Source: Ruminococcus sp.
Lineage (GTDB): Bacteria > Bacillota > Clostridia > Oscillospirales > Ruminococcaceae
DNA: 64,000 bases
Assembly (NCBI GenBank): GCA_017516465.1
Contig: JAFXCR010000055.1
Span: forward strand, 1-64,000
Direction of reading: 5' to 3'
Part shown: piece by piece, positions 34,996 to 43,636 of the stretch
Numbering within the stretch: position 1 is the stretch's first letter
Layout of the letters: every line of letters starts with the position of its first letter
The notes under the pieces: generated by a model
Told to the model about the DNA's origin: nothing
Database searches by the model: none
What the model saw: only the letters and a program-made list of their open reading frames with translations
Translations under genes and position numbers: made by a program

Positions 34996-35586
34996 ATGCA
35001 GGAAGAAAATATTCTTAAAATGGCAGAGCTCGCAGATACCGAGATAAAGGATGTTCCTACAATCAATATTCTGCTTTGCTATCTGCTCTATAAAATCAAT
35101 AAGCCGATAGAAAATGAACAGCTTTACGAAATTGCTATCGGCACAGAAATAATCAATTTTTTTTATTATCAGGATTCCATAGACTATCTGATTAAAAACA
35201 ATCTCATCTCCGTCGTCGAAAATGACGGAATAGAATTCTACAACCTTGAAGCAAAAGGTATTGAATGTGCCAAACGTCTGAAGAACTACGCCCCAAAATC
35301 ATATCGTGACAGACTTGTTCTCGCCGCACTCAGATATTTTGCCCGCGTCAAGGCGGAAAATGAAATGAAAATTGACTACATTCCGCTTGAAAACGGATAT
35401 TACACGCAGGTACGCTGTCTTGATAACGACTGCGACCTTATGGATCTTAAGCTCTATGCTCCCGATCTCACTCAGGCTAAACTGCTCGGTGAAAAAATTA
35501 TGCTGAATCCGGCAGGATTCTATGGAAAAATAGTGGAACTTGCTCTCTCAAACGAGGAAACTCTGTATGATCTGAGCGATAACTGA
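34996..35586 (+). CDS. DUF4364-like winged-helix protein
   Basis: 196 aa. An N-terminal part of about 80 residues (ILLCYLLYKINKPIENEQLYEIAIG, YLIKNNLISVVE, FYNLEAKGIECAKRL) has the pattern of a winged helix, and the whole resembles the clostridial DUF4364 family. The C-terminal half has alternating strands (YTQVRCLDNDCDLMDLKLYAPD) and no clear motif. It follows aroC after 9 nt and is the last gene before a strong terminator, so it is likely co-transcribed with the aro genes. It might be a transcription regulator; function unknown. Confidence 0.6.
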   Translation: MQEENILKMAELADTEIKDVPTINILLCYLLYKINKPIENEQLYEIAIGTEIINFFYYQDSIDYLIKNNLISVVENDGIEFYNLEAKGIECAKRLKNYAPKSYRDRLVLAALRYFARVKAENEMKIDYIPLENGYYTQVRCLDNDCDLMDLKLYAPDLTQAKLLGEKIMLNPAGFYGKIVELALSNEETLYDLSDN

Positions 35587-35625
35587 GTCTCCAATACCTA
35601 AGCTTACAATTAAAGACAAAACACT

Positions 35626-35666
35626 ATCAACTTACTGTTTCTTATATAAACAGTAAGTTGATTTTT
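35626..35666 (+). terminator. Terminator of the aro operon
   Basis: A perfect 15-bp stem, ATCAACTTACTGTTT (35626-35640) and its complement (35648-35662), 7-nt loop, followed by TTTT. Confidence 0.88.
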
Positions 35667-35682
35667 ATAAAAAAAACATTGG

Positions 35683-35711
35683 TTGCATACAACAGAAACT
35701 TGTAGTATAAT
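35683..35711 (+). promoter_or_regulatory. Promoter of the XRE regulator-cellulase operon
   Basis: TTGCAT (35683-35688), a 17-bp spacer, TATAAT (35706-35711). A perfect palindrome begins 10 nt downstream of the -10 box. Confidence 0.75.
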
Positions 35712-35721
35712 AACATATGTA

Positions 35722-35743
35722 GACAGATATCCGGATATCTGTC
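35722..35743. promoter_or_regulatory. Perfect 22-bp palindrome at the transcript start, putative operator
   Basis: GACAGATATCC (35722-35732) is followed at once by its exact complement GGATATCTGTC (35733-35743). The expected transcript start is near 35718, so a protein bound here would block transcription. The encoded XRE protein is the obvious candidate (autoregulation), by inference. Confidence 0.65.
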
Positions 35744-35790
35744 GTTTATAAAAAACAATTACACGTTGATTTTTGAGGTGTAAAATAAAA

Positions 35791-36699
35791 ATGGAATTGC
35801 AATTCAGTAAAAATTTGGTAAAATGCAGAAAGACCTGCGGACTGACACAGGGACAGCTTGCCGCTAAGCTGAATGTCACTCCACAGGCAGTTTCAAAATG
35901 GGAAAACGGAAGTTTACCTGATTCGGAGCTTCTGCCGAAAATTTCTGGAATATTAGGCGTTTCTCTTGATGTGCTTTTCGGCATCAAACAGGAACAGGAT
36001 GAACAGGATCTTAATCAGCTTATTATCCAGAAAATACGTCAGACACCATCGCAGGAACGTGCTGATCTTATAATGAAGCTGTATTATACAATCCTTTCAG
36101 CTTACAACGACTATACCCTTTCAGCTGCAAAATATCCCGAAGATCTTGAACTTGAAACGTATGCAGAACTGAGAACAGATTATGAGTGTTCTATTGCTCG
36201 TCTGAATGAAGATCTCAGATACTGCTGTTTCGTGAAAATTCCCGAAAACGGTGTGGATTCATATACTGAACCAAATGAAAATATGATTTATCTTTTTCAA
36301 ACTCTTGCAAGCAAAGATGCAATAGAAGTTATCCATTATCTCGGAAGCTGCTTCCGCAACAGGATGCAGTCACTGGAATTCATATCAAAACAGGTGAATA
36401 TTCCGGTGAACCGTGTAAAGAAAATCATGGATAACCTTGACCGTCTCGGTATTGTATGGCGTGTTTCCGCTGATATCAGCGATACCCCTACTATTATTTA
36501 TGGATATGGACATAATACACCGCTTACATGCCTGCTTGTCATAGCCAAGTCGATTTCAAGATATATAAGATTTCATGATCTTTTTATTGATCAGTACTCA
36601 CGAGGCCCTTTCCGATACAGTTCTCTGAAAGAGCAGACGCCCGTTCCCGAAGTATCATTATGGACTGAAGCAGAAGCTTCAGATGAGGAGGAATTATAA
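35791..36699 (+). CDS. XRE-family transcriptional regulator coupled to GH44 gene
   Basis: 302 aa. N-terminal Cro/C1 helix-turn-helix (about residues 5-62: RKTCGLTQGQLAAKLNVTPQAVSKWENGSLPDSELLPKI is the recognisable core). A middle helical region (70-150) leads to a second DNA-binding-like winged helix (about 178-240: SKDAIEVIHYL, LEFISKQVNIPVNRVKKIMDNLDRLGIVWRV). Start ATG 35791 with GAGGTG upstream; a TTG at 35773 is unlikely. Its stop TAA shares a base with the ATG of the cellulase gene (TAATG), so the two are translationally coupled. It probably controls this operon, possibly other cellulosome genes. Confidence 0.82.
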   Translation: MELQFSKNLVKCRKTCGLTQGQLAAKLNVTPQAVSKWENGSLPDSELLPKISGILGVSLDVLFGIKQEQDEQDLNQLIIQKIRQTPSQERADLIMKLYYTILSAYNDYTLSAAKYPEDLELETYAELRTDYECSIARLNEDLRYCCFVKIPENGVDSYTEPNENMIYLFQTLASKDAIEVIHYLGSCFRNRMQSLEFISKQVNIPVNRVKKIMDNLDRLGIVWRVSADISDTPTIIYGYGHNTPLTCLLVIAKSISRYIRFHDLFIDQYSRGPFRYSSLKEQTPVPEVSLWTEAEASDEEEL

Positions 36700-39029
36700 T
36701 GAAGAAGTACGCATCGCTTTTAACAGCAGTCATGATTATGGCTGCTCCGATGTCAGCACCTTTTGCATCTGTCAGTGCTGAGACCGAAGAAAAAATGAAC
36801 ATCAACATTGACCTCTCTGCAGAGAAAAAAGCAATCAGCCCCTATATCTATGGTGTAAACCAGTATGGCAACGATCTGAGCAAGGTTTCTGCAACTTCTA
36901 TAAGACAGGGCGGAAACAGAATGACTGCTTACAACTGGGAAAACAACGCATCAAATGCAGGTTCAGACTGGAAACACAGTTCAGATAATAATCTTTCAAA
37001 TTCTGACGAACCCGCTGACTGTGCAATGCAGCTTTCAAAGGAAGCTGAAAGAAACGGTGCATCATACAAGTTCACAACACTTCAGCTTGCCGGATATGTT
37101 GCAGCAGATAAGAATGGTACGGTTACAGAAGCTGAAGCTGCTCCCTCAGACCGATGGAACGAAGTTGTTCTTTCAAAGGGAAGCACATTTGATGAGTCAC
37201 CTGATCTTACAGACGGCAAAGTCTATATGGATGAATATGTAAACTACATCATCAACAAATTAGGTGACTCATCCTCTCCGACAGGTATACAAGGATACAG
37301 CCTTGACAACGAGCCGGCTCTCTGGCATCATACACACAGCAGAATCCATCCTGAACGCGTTACCATTGATGAACTTGCTGAAAAATCCATTGAAATGGCA
37401 GCAGCAGTAAAAAAACTTGATCCTGAGGCCGATATTTTCGGACCGGCACTTTTCGGATATTCTGCGTTCTGCAGTCTTGCTGATGATGATTCATCAGATG
37501 AGTGGGAGAAGATTAAGGCAGAAAATAACTATCACTGGTATCTCGACTGCTATCTCGAACAGATGAAGAAGGCTGAGGAAGAACACGGAATCCGTCTTCT
37601 CGATGTACTTGATATCCACTACTACCCCGAAGCTAAGGGACAGTGCCGTGTATCTGAATGCACTAATCCTACTCATACAAAATGTGCAGAAGCAAGAATG
37701 CAGTCAGTCCGTACACTATATGAGGAAGGATACATCGAGGACAGCTGGATCGGACAGTGGGGTAAGGAAAATCTCCCTATGCTTCCTACAATTCAGGAAT
37801 CCATAGATAAGTATTATCCCGGAACAAAGCTTGCTATTACTGAATACAACTTCGGCGGTGAAGATTTGAGTGCAACGATCGCACAGGCAGAAGCTCTCGG
37901 ATGCTTCGCAGATGCTGGCGTATATCTTGCAACAAAATGGAGCAGCAACGACTATCAGTTCGCTGGTATCAACCTCTACACAAACTACGATGGCAACGGC
38001 AGTTCATTCGGTGATATGCTCGTTCCCACAAAGACAGATGATGTATCACTTTCAAGCGCTTATGCTTCTATCAAGGGCGACGATCAGGGAACAGTTACAG
38101 CCATGATCACAAACAAGAATCTTACAAATACTGAAAACGCTGTAATTAACCTTAAAAATGCCAATACATCTTATGAGGCTGCTGCTGTTTATGCAGTTTA
38201 CGGCGATTCTGCCGAGATCAGACTTATCGACATCATTGATGATGTAAAGAATAATGTAGTTAATGTTGAACTTCCCGCTTATTCAGCAGCTATGGTTGTT
38301 ATTACTGACGATGCTTCTGATTTTGACGGTCTTGAGCTTTACGATCCCGACGCTATCAGAATCGAAAAGATAATCTTCGACGATCTTGAAGATCGCGTGA
38401 ACGCTAACGGCTATGTAGAGGTTCCTGTTGAGGATCCCGAACATCTTAAGCAAGTTATTATCAACGGTAATGTAACCTCTGAAATGGGTGCATCATGGGG
38501 AACAGCAGGATGTGCAGTATCTATCAATGCCAAGGACAAGGATGGTACGGATTTCTGGACTTATAAATCATTTAGTCTCTCCCTCGGAAGCAATTCATCA
38601 GCAACTGTTGAATTCGATGGAACCTTTAAAAATGAAGAAGAAGTCGTTGAAGGCGTTATCGCTGACGGAAAAATTGAATTCCAGAAATGGTGGGATTCCT
38701 CAGAAAAGAGCGAAGAAGGCGACGTAATCGGTCTTGAACTCACTTCAATCCAGCTTGTATACGAATACGAAAACAACAAGACACCAGACACCGTATACGG
38801 CGACGCCAACTGCGACGGAAATGTTAATCTCTCGGATGCAATACTTGTTATGCAGACTATCGGAAATCCTGACTCTTATGGTGTAAACGGAACTGATCCT
38901 TCACATATAACTGAACAGGGTGTTACAAATGCCGATGTAGCAAATACAGGTGATAATCTCACAAACGCAGACGCTCTTGCAATTCAAGAATACTTACTCA
39001 AGCTTATAAGCGTGCTTCCGAAAAAGTAA
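36699..39029 (+). CDS. Cellulosomal GH44 glucanase with CBM-like domain and dockerin
   Basis: 776-aa secreted enzyme cutting beta-1,4-glucans (GH44 acts on cellulose, xyloglucan and related chains). Signal peptide about 1-27 (cleavage after SVSA). GH44 catalytic domain about 35-550, with acid/base Glu205 in LDNEPALWHHTHSRIHPE and nucleophile Glu382 in AITEYNFGGE. A beta-rich domain at about 565-690 resembles the binding module found after GH44 in R. flavefaciens (possibly CBM76). The C-terminus (about 698-772) is a dockerin with two calcium-loop repeats (GDANCDGNVNLSDAI; GDNLTNADALAIQEYLL) that would attach it to a scaffoldin. Preceded and coupled by an XRE regulator; followed by a terminator. 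Confidence 0.92.
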   Translation: MKKYASLLTAVMIMAAPMSAPFASVSAETEEKMNINIDLSAEKKAISPYIYGVNQYGNDLSKVSATSIRQGGNRMTAYNWENNASNAGSDWKHSSDNNLSNSDEPADCAMQLSKEAERNGASYKFTTLQLAGYVAADKNGTVTEAEAAPSDRWNEVVLSKGSTFDESPDLTDGKVYMDEYVNYIINKLGDSSSPTGIQGYSLDNEPALWHHTHSRIHPERVTIDELAEKSIEMAAAVKKLDPEADIFGPALFGYSAFCSLADDDSSDEWEKIKAENNYHWYLDCYLEQMKKAEEEHGIRLLDVLDIHYYPEAKGQCRVSECTNPTHTKCAEARMQSVRTLYEEGYIEDSWIGQWGKENLPMLPTIQESIDKYYPGTKLAITEYNFGGEDLSATIAQAEALGCFADAGVYLATKWSSNDYQFAGINLYTNYDGNGSSFGDMLVPTKTDDVSLSSAYASIKGDDQGTVTAMITNKNLTNTENAVINLKNANTSYEAAAVYAVYGDSAEIRLIDIIDDVKNNVVNVELPAYSAAMVVITDDASDFDGLELYDPDAIRIEKIIFDDLEDRVNANGYVEVPVEDPEHLKQVIINGNVTSEMGASWGTAGCAVSINAKDKDGTDFWTYKSFSLSLGSNSSATVEFDGTFKNEEEVVEGVIADGKIEFQKWWDSSEKSEEGDVIGLELTSIQLVYEYENNKTPDTVYGDANCDGNVNLSDAILVMQTIGNPDSYGVNGTDPSHITEQGVTNADVANTGDNLTNADALAIQEYLLKLISVLPKK

Positions 39030-39040
39030 ACACACAGAAT

Positions 39041-39079
39041 AAAAAATCGCTCATTCGAAATCAAATGAGCGATTTTTTT
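39041..39079. terminator. Bidirectional terminator between GH44 and CDF genes
   Basis: AAAAAATCGCTCATT (39041-39055), an 8-nt loop, and its complement (39064-39078), A-run on one side and T-run on the other, between convergent genes. Confidence 0.9.
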
Positions 39080-39081
39080 AA

Positions 39082-40242
39082 TTATTCGTAATCGAAGGTT
39101 ATAACAGTATCATAGGTACAGCCTTTTTCTTTAAGTCCGGCGTCAATACGACTTTTTATCTCATCGTGCGTCAGACTGCATCTGAACGGAATTATCATAT
39201 CAAAAATGATAGTTCTGTTCTCCCCGCATCCAGAAATTCTGAAATCATGAATAGAAAAGCTTTCGTTCATCAAGGAAACCAATGAGCTCACAATCCCCCT
39301 GTATTCTCTCGTCTGGTTATCATCGATATCTACGGGATCGGTATGAAGTGTAAGGATGATATTGAATTTATTCTGAATGTCCCTCTCCAGTCTGTCAGCA
39401 ATCTCGTGTACCTCCTTGAAGCTTTTATCGCTTCTCAGCTCGATATGACAGCTTCCTATCATTTTCGTAATTCCGTAATTGTGTATGACAAGATCGTGGA
39501 CATCTATTACATCCTCACCGGAGAGAATGGTCTGTCTGATATTGTTCGATATTTCGGAGGATACCGGCTTTCCGATAAGCTCGTCAATAGTATCACGGAT
39601 AATCTCAATACCCGTTCTGATAATGAATGCAGATACGATAAGTCCCATTATTCCGTCAACCGGAAAATCGGTAAAAATCGACGATATAAGAGCGATAATA
39701 GTCGCACTTGTGGCAATAACATCGTTCCTGCTGTCGTTTGAAACGGCAATCAGCACTTTGGAATTTATACTTTTGCCAAGCTTCATATTGAATACAGAAA
39801 GCCACAGCTTTACGCCTATTGAAAGTATCAGTGAAACAAGAACTATTATGCTGAATTCTACCGGCTGGGGATTGGCAATTTTCTCAACAGAGCCTTTGAA
39901 AAGCTCGAATCCGACAACAAGAATTATCACCGAAAGTATGAGAGATGTAAGATGCTCAACTCTTCCGTGACCAAATGGATGATCCTTATCTGCCGGTCTT
40001 GAAGCCATTTTACATCCGAGAAACGATACTATACATCCTCCGCAGTCGGAAAGATTGTTGAATGCGTCAGATATGATTGATATTGAACCTGAAAGAAGAC
40101 CCATTGAATATTTGAGTAGAAACAGAATTATGTTGCAGATCAGTCCTGTCACACTACTGAGTGTACTATATGCTCTGCGAACCTCTGTCTTTCCGGTATC
40201 CTCACTGTTTTTTACGAATTTACTTACCAGAAAGTCAGTCAT
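39082..40242 (-). CDS. Cation diffusion facilitator family transporter
   Basis: 386 aa, about six helices and a long C-terminal cytoplasmic region. Exports divalent metal ions against protons. Helix 2 has SDAFNNLSD: the His-x3-Asp of zinc transporters is Asn-x3-Asp. Helix 5 has NDSRNDVIATSATI: Asp-x3-Asp. Asn/Asp-type sites are found in manganese (or iron) CDF proteins, so zinc is less likely; inference from family knowledge. The loop HPFGHGRVEHL is typical. The C-terminal domain is duplicated-looking (about 215-386). Start ATG 40242 after GGAG. Follows the DHHW gene by 19 nt. Confidence 0.88.
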   Translation of the reverse strand: MTDFLVSKFVKNSEDTGKTEVRRAYSTLSSVTGLICNIILFLLKYSMGLLSGSISIISDAFNNLSDCGGCIVSFLGCKMASRPADKDHPFGHGRVEHLTSLILSVIILVVGFELFKGSVEKIANPQPVEFSIIVLVSLILSIGVKLWLSVFNMKLGKSINSKVLIAVSNDSRNDVIATSATIIALISSIFTDFPVDGIMGLIVSAFIIRTGIEIIRDTIDELIGKPVSSEISNNIRQTILSGEDVIDVHDLVIHNYGITKMIGSCHIELRSDKSFKEVHEIADRLERDIQNKFNIILTLHTDPVDIDDNQTREYRGIVSSLVSLMNESFSIHDFRISGCGENRTIIFDMIIPFRCSLTHDEIKSRIDAGLKEKGCTYDTVITFDYE

Positions 40243-40261
40243 ATACATCACTCCGTTATGA

Positions 40262-41371
40262 TTATTTGAGTGCAAGACTATTGTTGAGAATCAGTGTACT
40301 GTATAGGAAAAGTACATCCTGATTTTCAAATTCTATATATGCACTCAGAGCATTGCTCGAAATATAGCGTATATCTACAAGCGTTATCTTTGAATATCCG
40401 TCTACAAGAAGCGGAGCAAGACTGCTACCGAATGAATCCCTGAAAATTATAAGTTCCTTGTTGGTGGAGGCTTCCGGATTCTCAATAGTTATAAGAGGAT
40501 CGCTTCCATTCAGAAACATCTCATAAGCATCTCTGCCCTCAGCCTTTTCCATGCTGTACATCTGAGCTTCAACCGGCTGTCCGTACTTGTTGTTATAGCT
40601 TGTTACCTTACATTTTTCAAGAGTTTCGTTAGTCATCCAGCAAAGTTCGTCAGGTTTTACAGGAAGTGCAAGCTGATTGTAATATACTCCGTAAAACGGT
40701 TTGTCAAGCGTCTTTTTTGTATAGGTTCCGCTGAGAGAAGTTCCCATTGCAGAGGCAAGTCTTTCGGCAACGTCAGTAATTTTTTCCTGCCGCCAGTGCG
40801 TATCTGTACGGTAGAAATCCGATAACGTCAGCAGATCTGTAATGTCAATATATTTCGTGAAATCATCTGTCTGACTGCGCACGCTCTTTATGAATTCAGG
40901 ATAATCAAGAGAAAGTCTATTTCTTTTATCGGAAAGGAAACAGTTCTTATCCGGAATCACGGACATATACACGTTTGTATCTGTTCCGCTGAGATAAGTG
41001 TCGTAGATATATCTGAATCTTCCGGCGGCATGATCTATCATCTTGTCGTTTTGCGGATATTCGACCTTTGCGATATATCCGTTCTGTAAATACAGATCGT
41101 TGTTGTCAAGCTTCTGAAATACGAAAAGCTCGGCGGAAGATTTAAACCCTCTGAACATATCACGCATCGGAAACTGATCCATTGCATAGTCCTCAAAGGA
41201 ATTCATAAAGCTTGCATCTGCAATAGTTTCTCCCGATAATTCGGGGAATGTTTTAAGCACACGACGCTCGCTGTCGGAGAAATCCTCTGGCTTTCTGAAC
41301 CAGCACCAGAAGGACATTCCGAAAATAAGTACCGCCATTGTTACGACTGTAATTAAATTTTTTACTTTCAT
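40262..41371 (-). CDS. DHHW-family cell-surface protein (AlgX/AlgJ-like)
   Basis: 369 aa. One N-terminal membrane anchor (about residues 5-25), then an extracellular SGNH-hydrolase-like domain. Motifs: SDSERRVLKTFPE near residue 32, the DTHW (DxHW) element near 195 and IIFRDSFGSSLAPLL near 325, giving the Ser and Asp/His set seen in AlgJ/AlgX-type O-acetyltransferases. It works with an MBOAT protein, which moves the acetyl group across the membrane, to acetylate an exopolysaccharide or wall polymer; the acceptor is unknown. GGAGG before ATG 41371; 10 nt after the MBOAT stop. Confidence 0.85.
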   Translation of the reverse strand: MKVKNLITVVTMAVLIFGMSFWCWFRKPEDFSDSERRVLKTFPELSGETIADASFMNSFEDYAMDQFPMRDMFRGFKSSAELFVFQKLDNNDLYLQNGYIAKVEYPQNDKMIDHAAGRFRYIYDTYLSGTDTNVYMSVIPDKNCFLSDKRNRLSLDYPEFIKSVRSQTDDFTKYIDITDLLTLSDFYRTDTHWRQEKITDVAERLASAMGTSLSGTYTKKTLDKPFYGVYYNQLALPVKPDELCWMTNETLEKCKVTSYNNKYGQPVEAQMYSMEKAEGRDAYEMFLNGSDPLITIENPEASTNKELIIFRDSFGSSLAPLLVDGYSKITLVDIRYISSNALSAYIEFENQDVLFLYSTLILNNSLALK

Positions 41372-41381
41372 GACGCCCTCC

Positions 41382-42785
41382 TCAGAAACGGAAATACATG
41401 AACGGATTGAATGAGCCGTCCACGAGATATGCTGTTGCGGCAAGAGTTATCACCACGACAAACACGATTTCTGAAACGCTTAGAACAGCCGCTGCCGATT
41501 TTGATGTGCGTATCTTTTCAGTAAGCATTTTCGGAAGCTGAGTTGCTCCGATAACTGCAATTATCAGGATAAGTGCAAAACTGCGGAGATAATAGCTGTG
41601 CTCATCGGTTATGAATGGAAGTCCTCTCAGACCAAGCATTCCGCCGATGCACTTTCCGGCTGTACTCATCGAATCAGAACCGAAAATGACAAAGCTTATC
41701 AGAATTGTCATCAGTACATAAGCGTGACTGAGAATCTTCGATTTTTTAAGATATTTTCCAAGAAAGAATTTCTCAGCTGTAAGGAATACTGCAAAATAAA
41801 GTCCCCATATAACGAAATTCCATGCGGCACCGTGCCAGAATCCGGTGAGCATCCACACGATAAGGATATTTCTCAGGTGACGAAGCTTAGTAACACGGTT
41901 TCCGCCAAGAGGGATATATACATAATCCCTGAACCATGTGCCGAGTGATATATGCCATCTACGCCAGAATTCGGTTATGCTCCGTGATGTGAACGGATAA
42001 CGGAAGTTCTCGCAAAGTTCAAAACCGAACACTTTTGCAAGTCCGACTGCCATATCGCTGTAGCCAGAAAAATCAAAATAAATCTGGAGAGAATAAGAAA
42101 TAGCATACATCCAGCAGAGAGCAACTGAAATTTCCGAACCGTCAGTATATACTCTGCAAAGATCGCCGAGTGCATTCGCTATAAGAACCTTTTTTCCAAG
42201 ACCGATAACGAAGATCCGTATACCGTCAGCTGTCTTATCAAGAGTATGGGTTCTTGATCTGAGCTGTGCTGCAACATCGGAATAACGCACAATAGGTCCG
42301 GCGATAAGCTGCGGAAACATCGAGACATAAGCTCCGAGATCAATAGGATTTCGCTGTGCCTTGACATCGTTTCTGTAAACATCCACGATATAGCTCAGTA
42401 TCTGGAACGTATAAAAGCTTATTCCCACAGGCAGAGCAACTTTTTTGATTGCAAGATCAAGTCCCGTAAGAGCATTGAGGTTTTCAACAAAGAATCCGGA
42501 ATACTTGAAATATCCAAGTGCACCCAGACTCAGTGCTGTCGAAGCTATGAGTATTACGCGGGCGGTTTTCTTTTTTTCATGGAAGCGTTCTATCAGCAGA
42601 CCTGAAACGTATCCGATAAGGATACTTGCTACCATGAGGAAAATATATTTCGGCTCGCCCCACGCATAAAAAACAAGACTCGCTATAAGAAGTGCAGTAT
42701 TTTTCAGTTTTGAGGGCGAAACAAAATACAGGATGAGTGAGGCTGGAAGAAAATAATATAGGAAAGTCAGGGTTGAAAATACCAT
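41382..42785 (-). CDS. MBOAT-family O-acyltransferase (AlgI-like)
   Basis: 467-aa integral membrane protein with about ten or more helices. The signature region WRRWHISLGTWFRDYVYIPLGG and the invariant His in LTGFWHGAAWNFVIWG mark the MBOAT/AlgI family. It passes an acyl (probably acetyl) group from the cytoplasm to a partner enzyme, here the DHHW protein encoded immediately downstream. ATG 42785 with GAGAGG upstream; the ORF could run 9 nt further to a GTG. Operon MBOAT - DHHW - CDF. Confidence 0.92.
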   Translation of the reverse strand: MVFSTLTFLYYFLPASLILYFVSPSKLKNTALLIASLVFYAWGEPKYIFLMVASILIGYVSGLLIERFHEKKKTARVILIASTALSLGALGYFKYSGFFVENLNALTGLDLAIKKVALPVGISFYTFQILSYIVDVYRNDVKAQRNPIDLGAYVSMFPQLIAGPIVRYSDVAAQLRSRTHTLDKTADGIRIFVIGLGKKVLIANALGDLCRVYTDGSEISVALCWMYAISYSLQIYFDFSGYSDMAVGLAKVFGFELCENFRYPFTSRSITEFWRRWHISLGTWFRDYVYIPLGGNRVTKLRHLRNILIVWMLTGFWHGAAWNFVIWGLYFAVFLTAEKFFLGKYLKKSKILSHAYVLMTILISFVIFGSDSMSTAGKCIGGMLGLRGLPFITDEHSYYLRSFALILIIAVIGATQLPKMLTEKIRTSKSAAAVLSVSEIVFVVVITLAATAYLVDGSFNPFMYFRF

Positions 42786-42803
42786 AATAAACACCTCTCC
42801 GGC

Positions 42804-42834
42804 AAAAATTCAGGGCGAACAAATATGTTCGCCC
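42804..42834 (-). terminator. Terminator after the lipoprotein gene
   Basis: GGGCGAACA (42813-42821), AATA loop, TGTTCGCCC (42826-42834); on the minus strand it is followed by a T-run (TTTTT at 42808-42804). It separates the lipoprotein gene from the MBOAT gene. Confidence 0.75.
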
Positions 42835-42848
42835 GAACAGCCTTATTA

Positions 42849-43406
42849 TTACATTTCCGGCTGAGGTGCTTCTTCAAATGACTTAGGACTCATTACGAAG
42901 AATACCTTGTCGCCAACTGTTTCGCAGACCATTTCCTCTGCTTCTACGCAGATATTCCATCTGAGATCAGCGTTATCCTTGAGAGTTTTTACGAAAGCTT
43001 CTGCATCTGTACCATCGTCAAGAGTGAAAACATAACCAACGAAAGGAATTGAGCCGATAGCAGGACCGAACATTACGCCTTCCTTGAAGCCCTTGATCTC
43101 TGCATTGCCGAAGCCGCTGAGAAGTCCCTGTTCAACGGGCATTGTCATGGGCATAAACTGAATAATCGGATTTGCCATAACAGCATCTGCAAGTGACTGT
43201 GCTGTTGCTGCTGAATCTGCCTCTGCCTTTTCCTTGAAATCTACATAAAGCTTTGTACCGACTGTATCTGCCTTGATTTCCTCAGCAGGTTTTGTATCTT
43301 CAACAACACTGCTTCCGCCGGATGAATCAGATGATTCAGATTTACCGCATCCTACAAAGGATACTGCCATTATAGAGATTAATAAAATACTTAATGCCTT
43401 TTTCAT
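42849..43406 (-). CDS. Putative secreted lipoprotein, unknown function
   Basis: 185 aa with a typical lipoprotein signal: MKKALSILLISIMAVSFVGCG, lipid-modified Cys at residue 20, then a Ser/Gly-rich linker. The mature part (about 50-180) has two similar alpha/beta stretches, VGTKLYVDFKEKAEAD and DDGTDAEAFVKTLKDNADLRW, and ends with Pro-rich EAPQPEM. No family recognised. Own promoter at 43500-43528 and a terminator, so it is a single-gene unit, anchored outside the membrane. Confidence 0.75.
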   Translation of the reverse strand: MKKALSILLISIMAVSFVGCGKSESSDSSGGSSVVEDTKPAEEIKADTVGTKLYVDFKEKAEADSAATAQSLADAVMANPIIQFMPMTMPVEQGLLSGFGNAEIKGFKEGVMFGPAIGSIPFVGYVFTLDDGTDAEAFVKTLKDNADLRWNICVEAEEMVCETVGDKVFFVMSPKSFEEAPQPEM

Positions 43407-43499
43407 TTTTTATACCATACCTTTCGATGTACTCACGGTACATCAGGCAAATCTGACTGTACCGGTTTTATTTTTTCATGCCATCATCATGGCTCTGTT

Positions 43500-43528
43500 A
43501 TTATATCACATTTATTAAAATAAATCAA
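43500..43528 (-). promoter_or_regulatory. Promoter of the lipoprotein gene
   Basis: Minus strand TTGATT (43528-43523), a 17-bp spacer, TATAAT (43505-43500). Confidence 0.75.
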
Positions 43529-43578
43529 GCAATAATATAAAAATTTCAGGATATTTTCATATTTTTTCACATTCACTA

Positions 43579-43607
43579 TTGAAAATGATCGGCAGAGATG
43601 ATATAAT
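43579..43607 (+). promoter_or_regulatory. Promoter of recJ
   Basis: TTGAAA (43579-43584), a 17-bp spacer, TATAAT (43602-43607). Confidence 0.75.
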
Positions 43608-43636
43608 ATAATTATAAGTATATATAGGAGTTCTTT

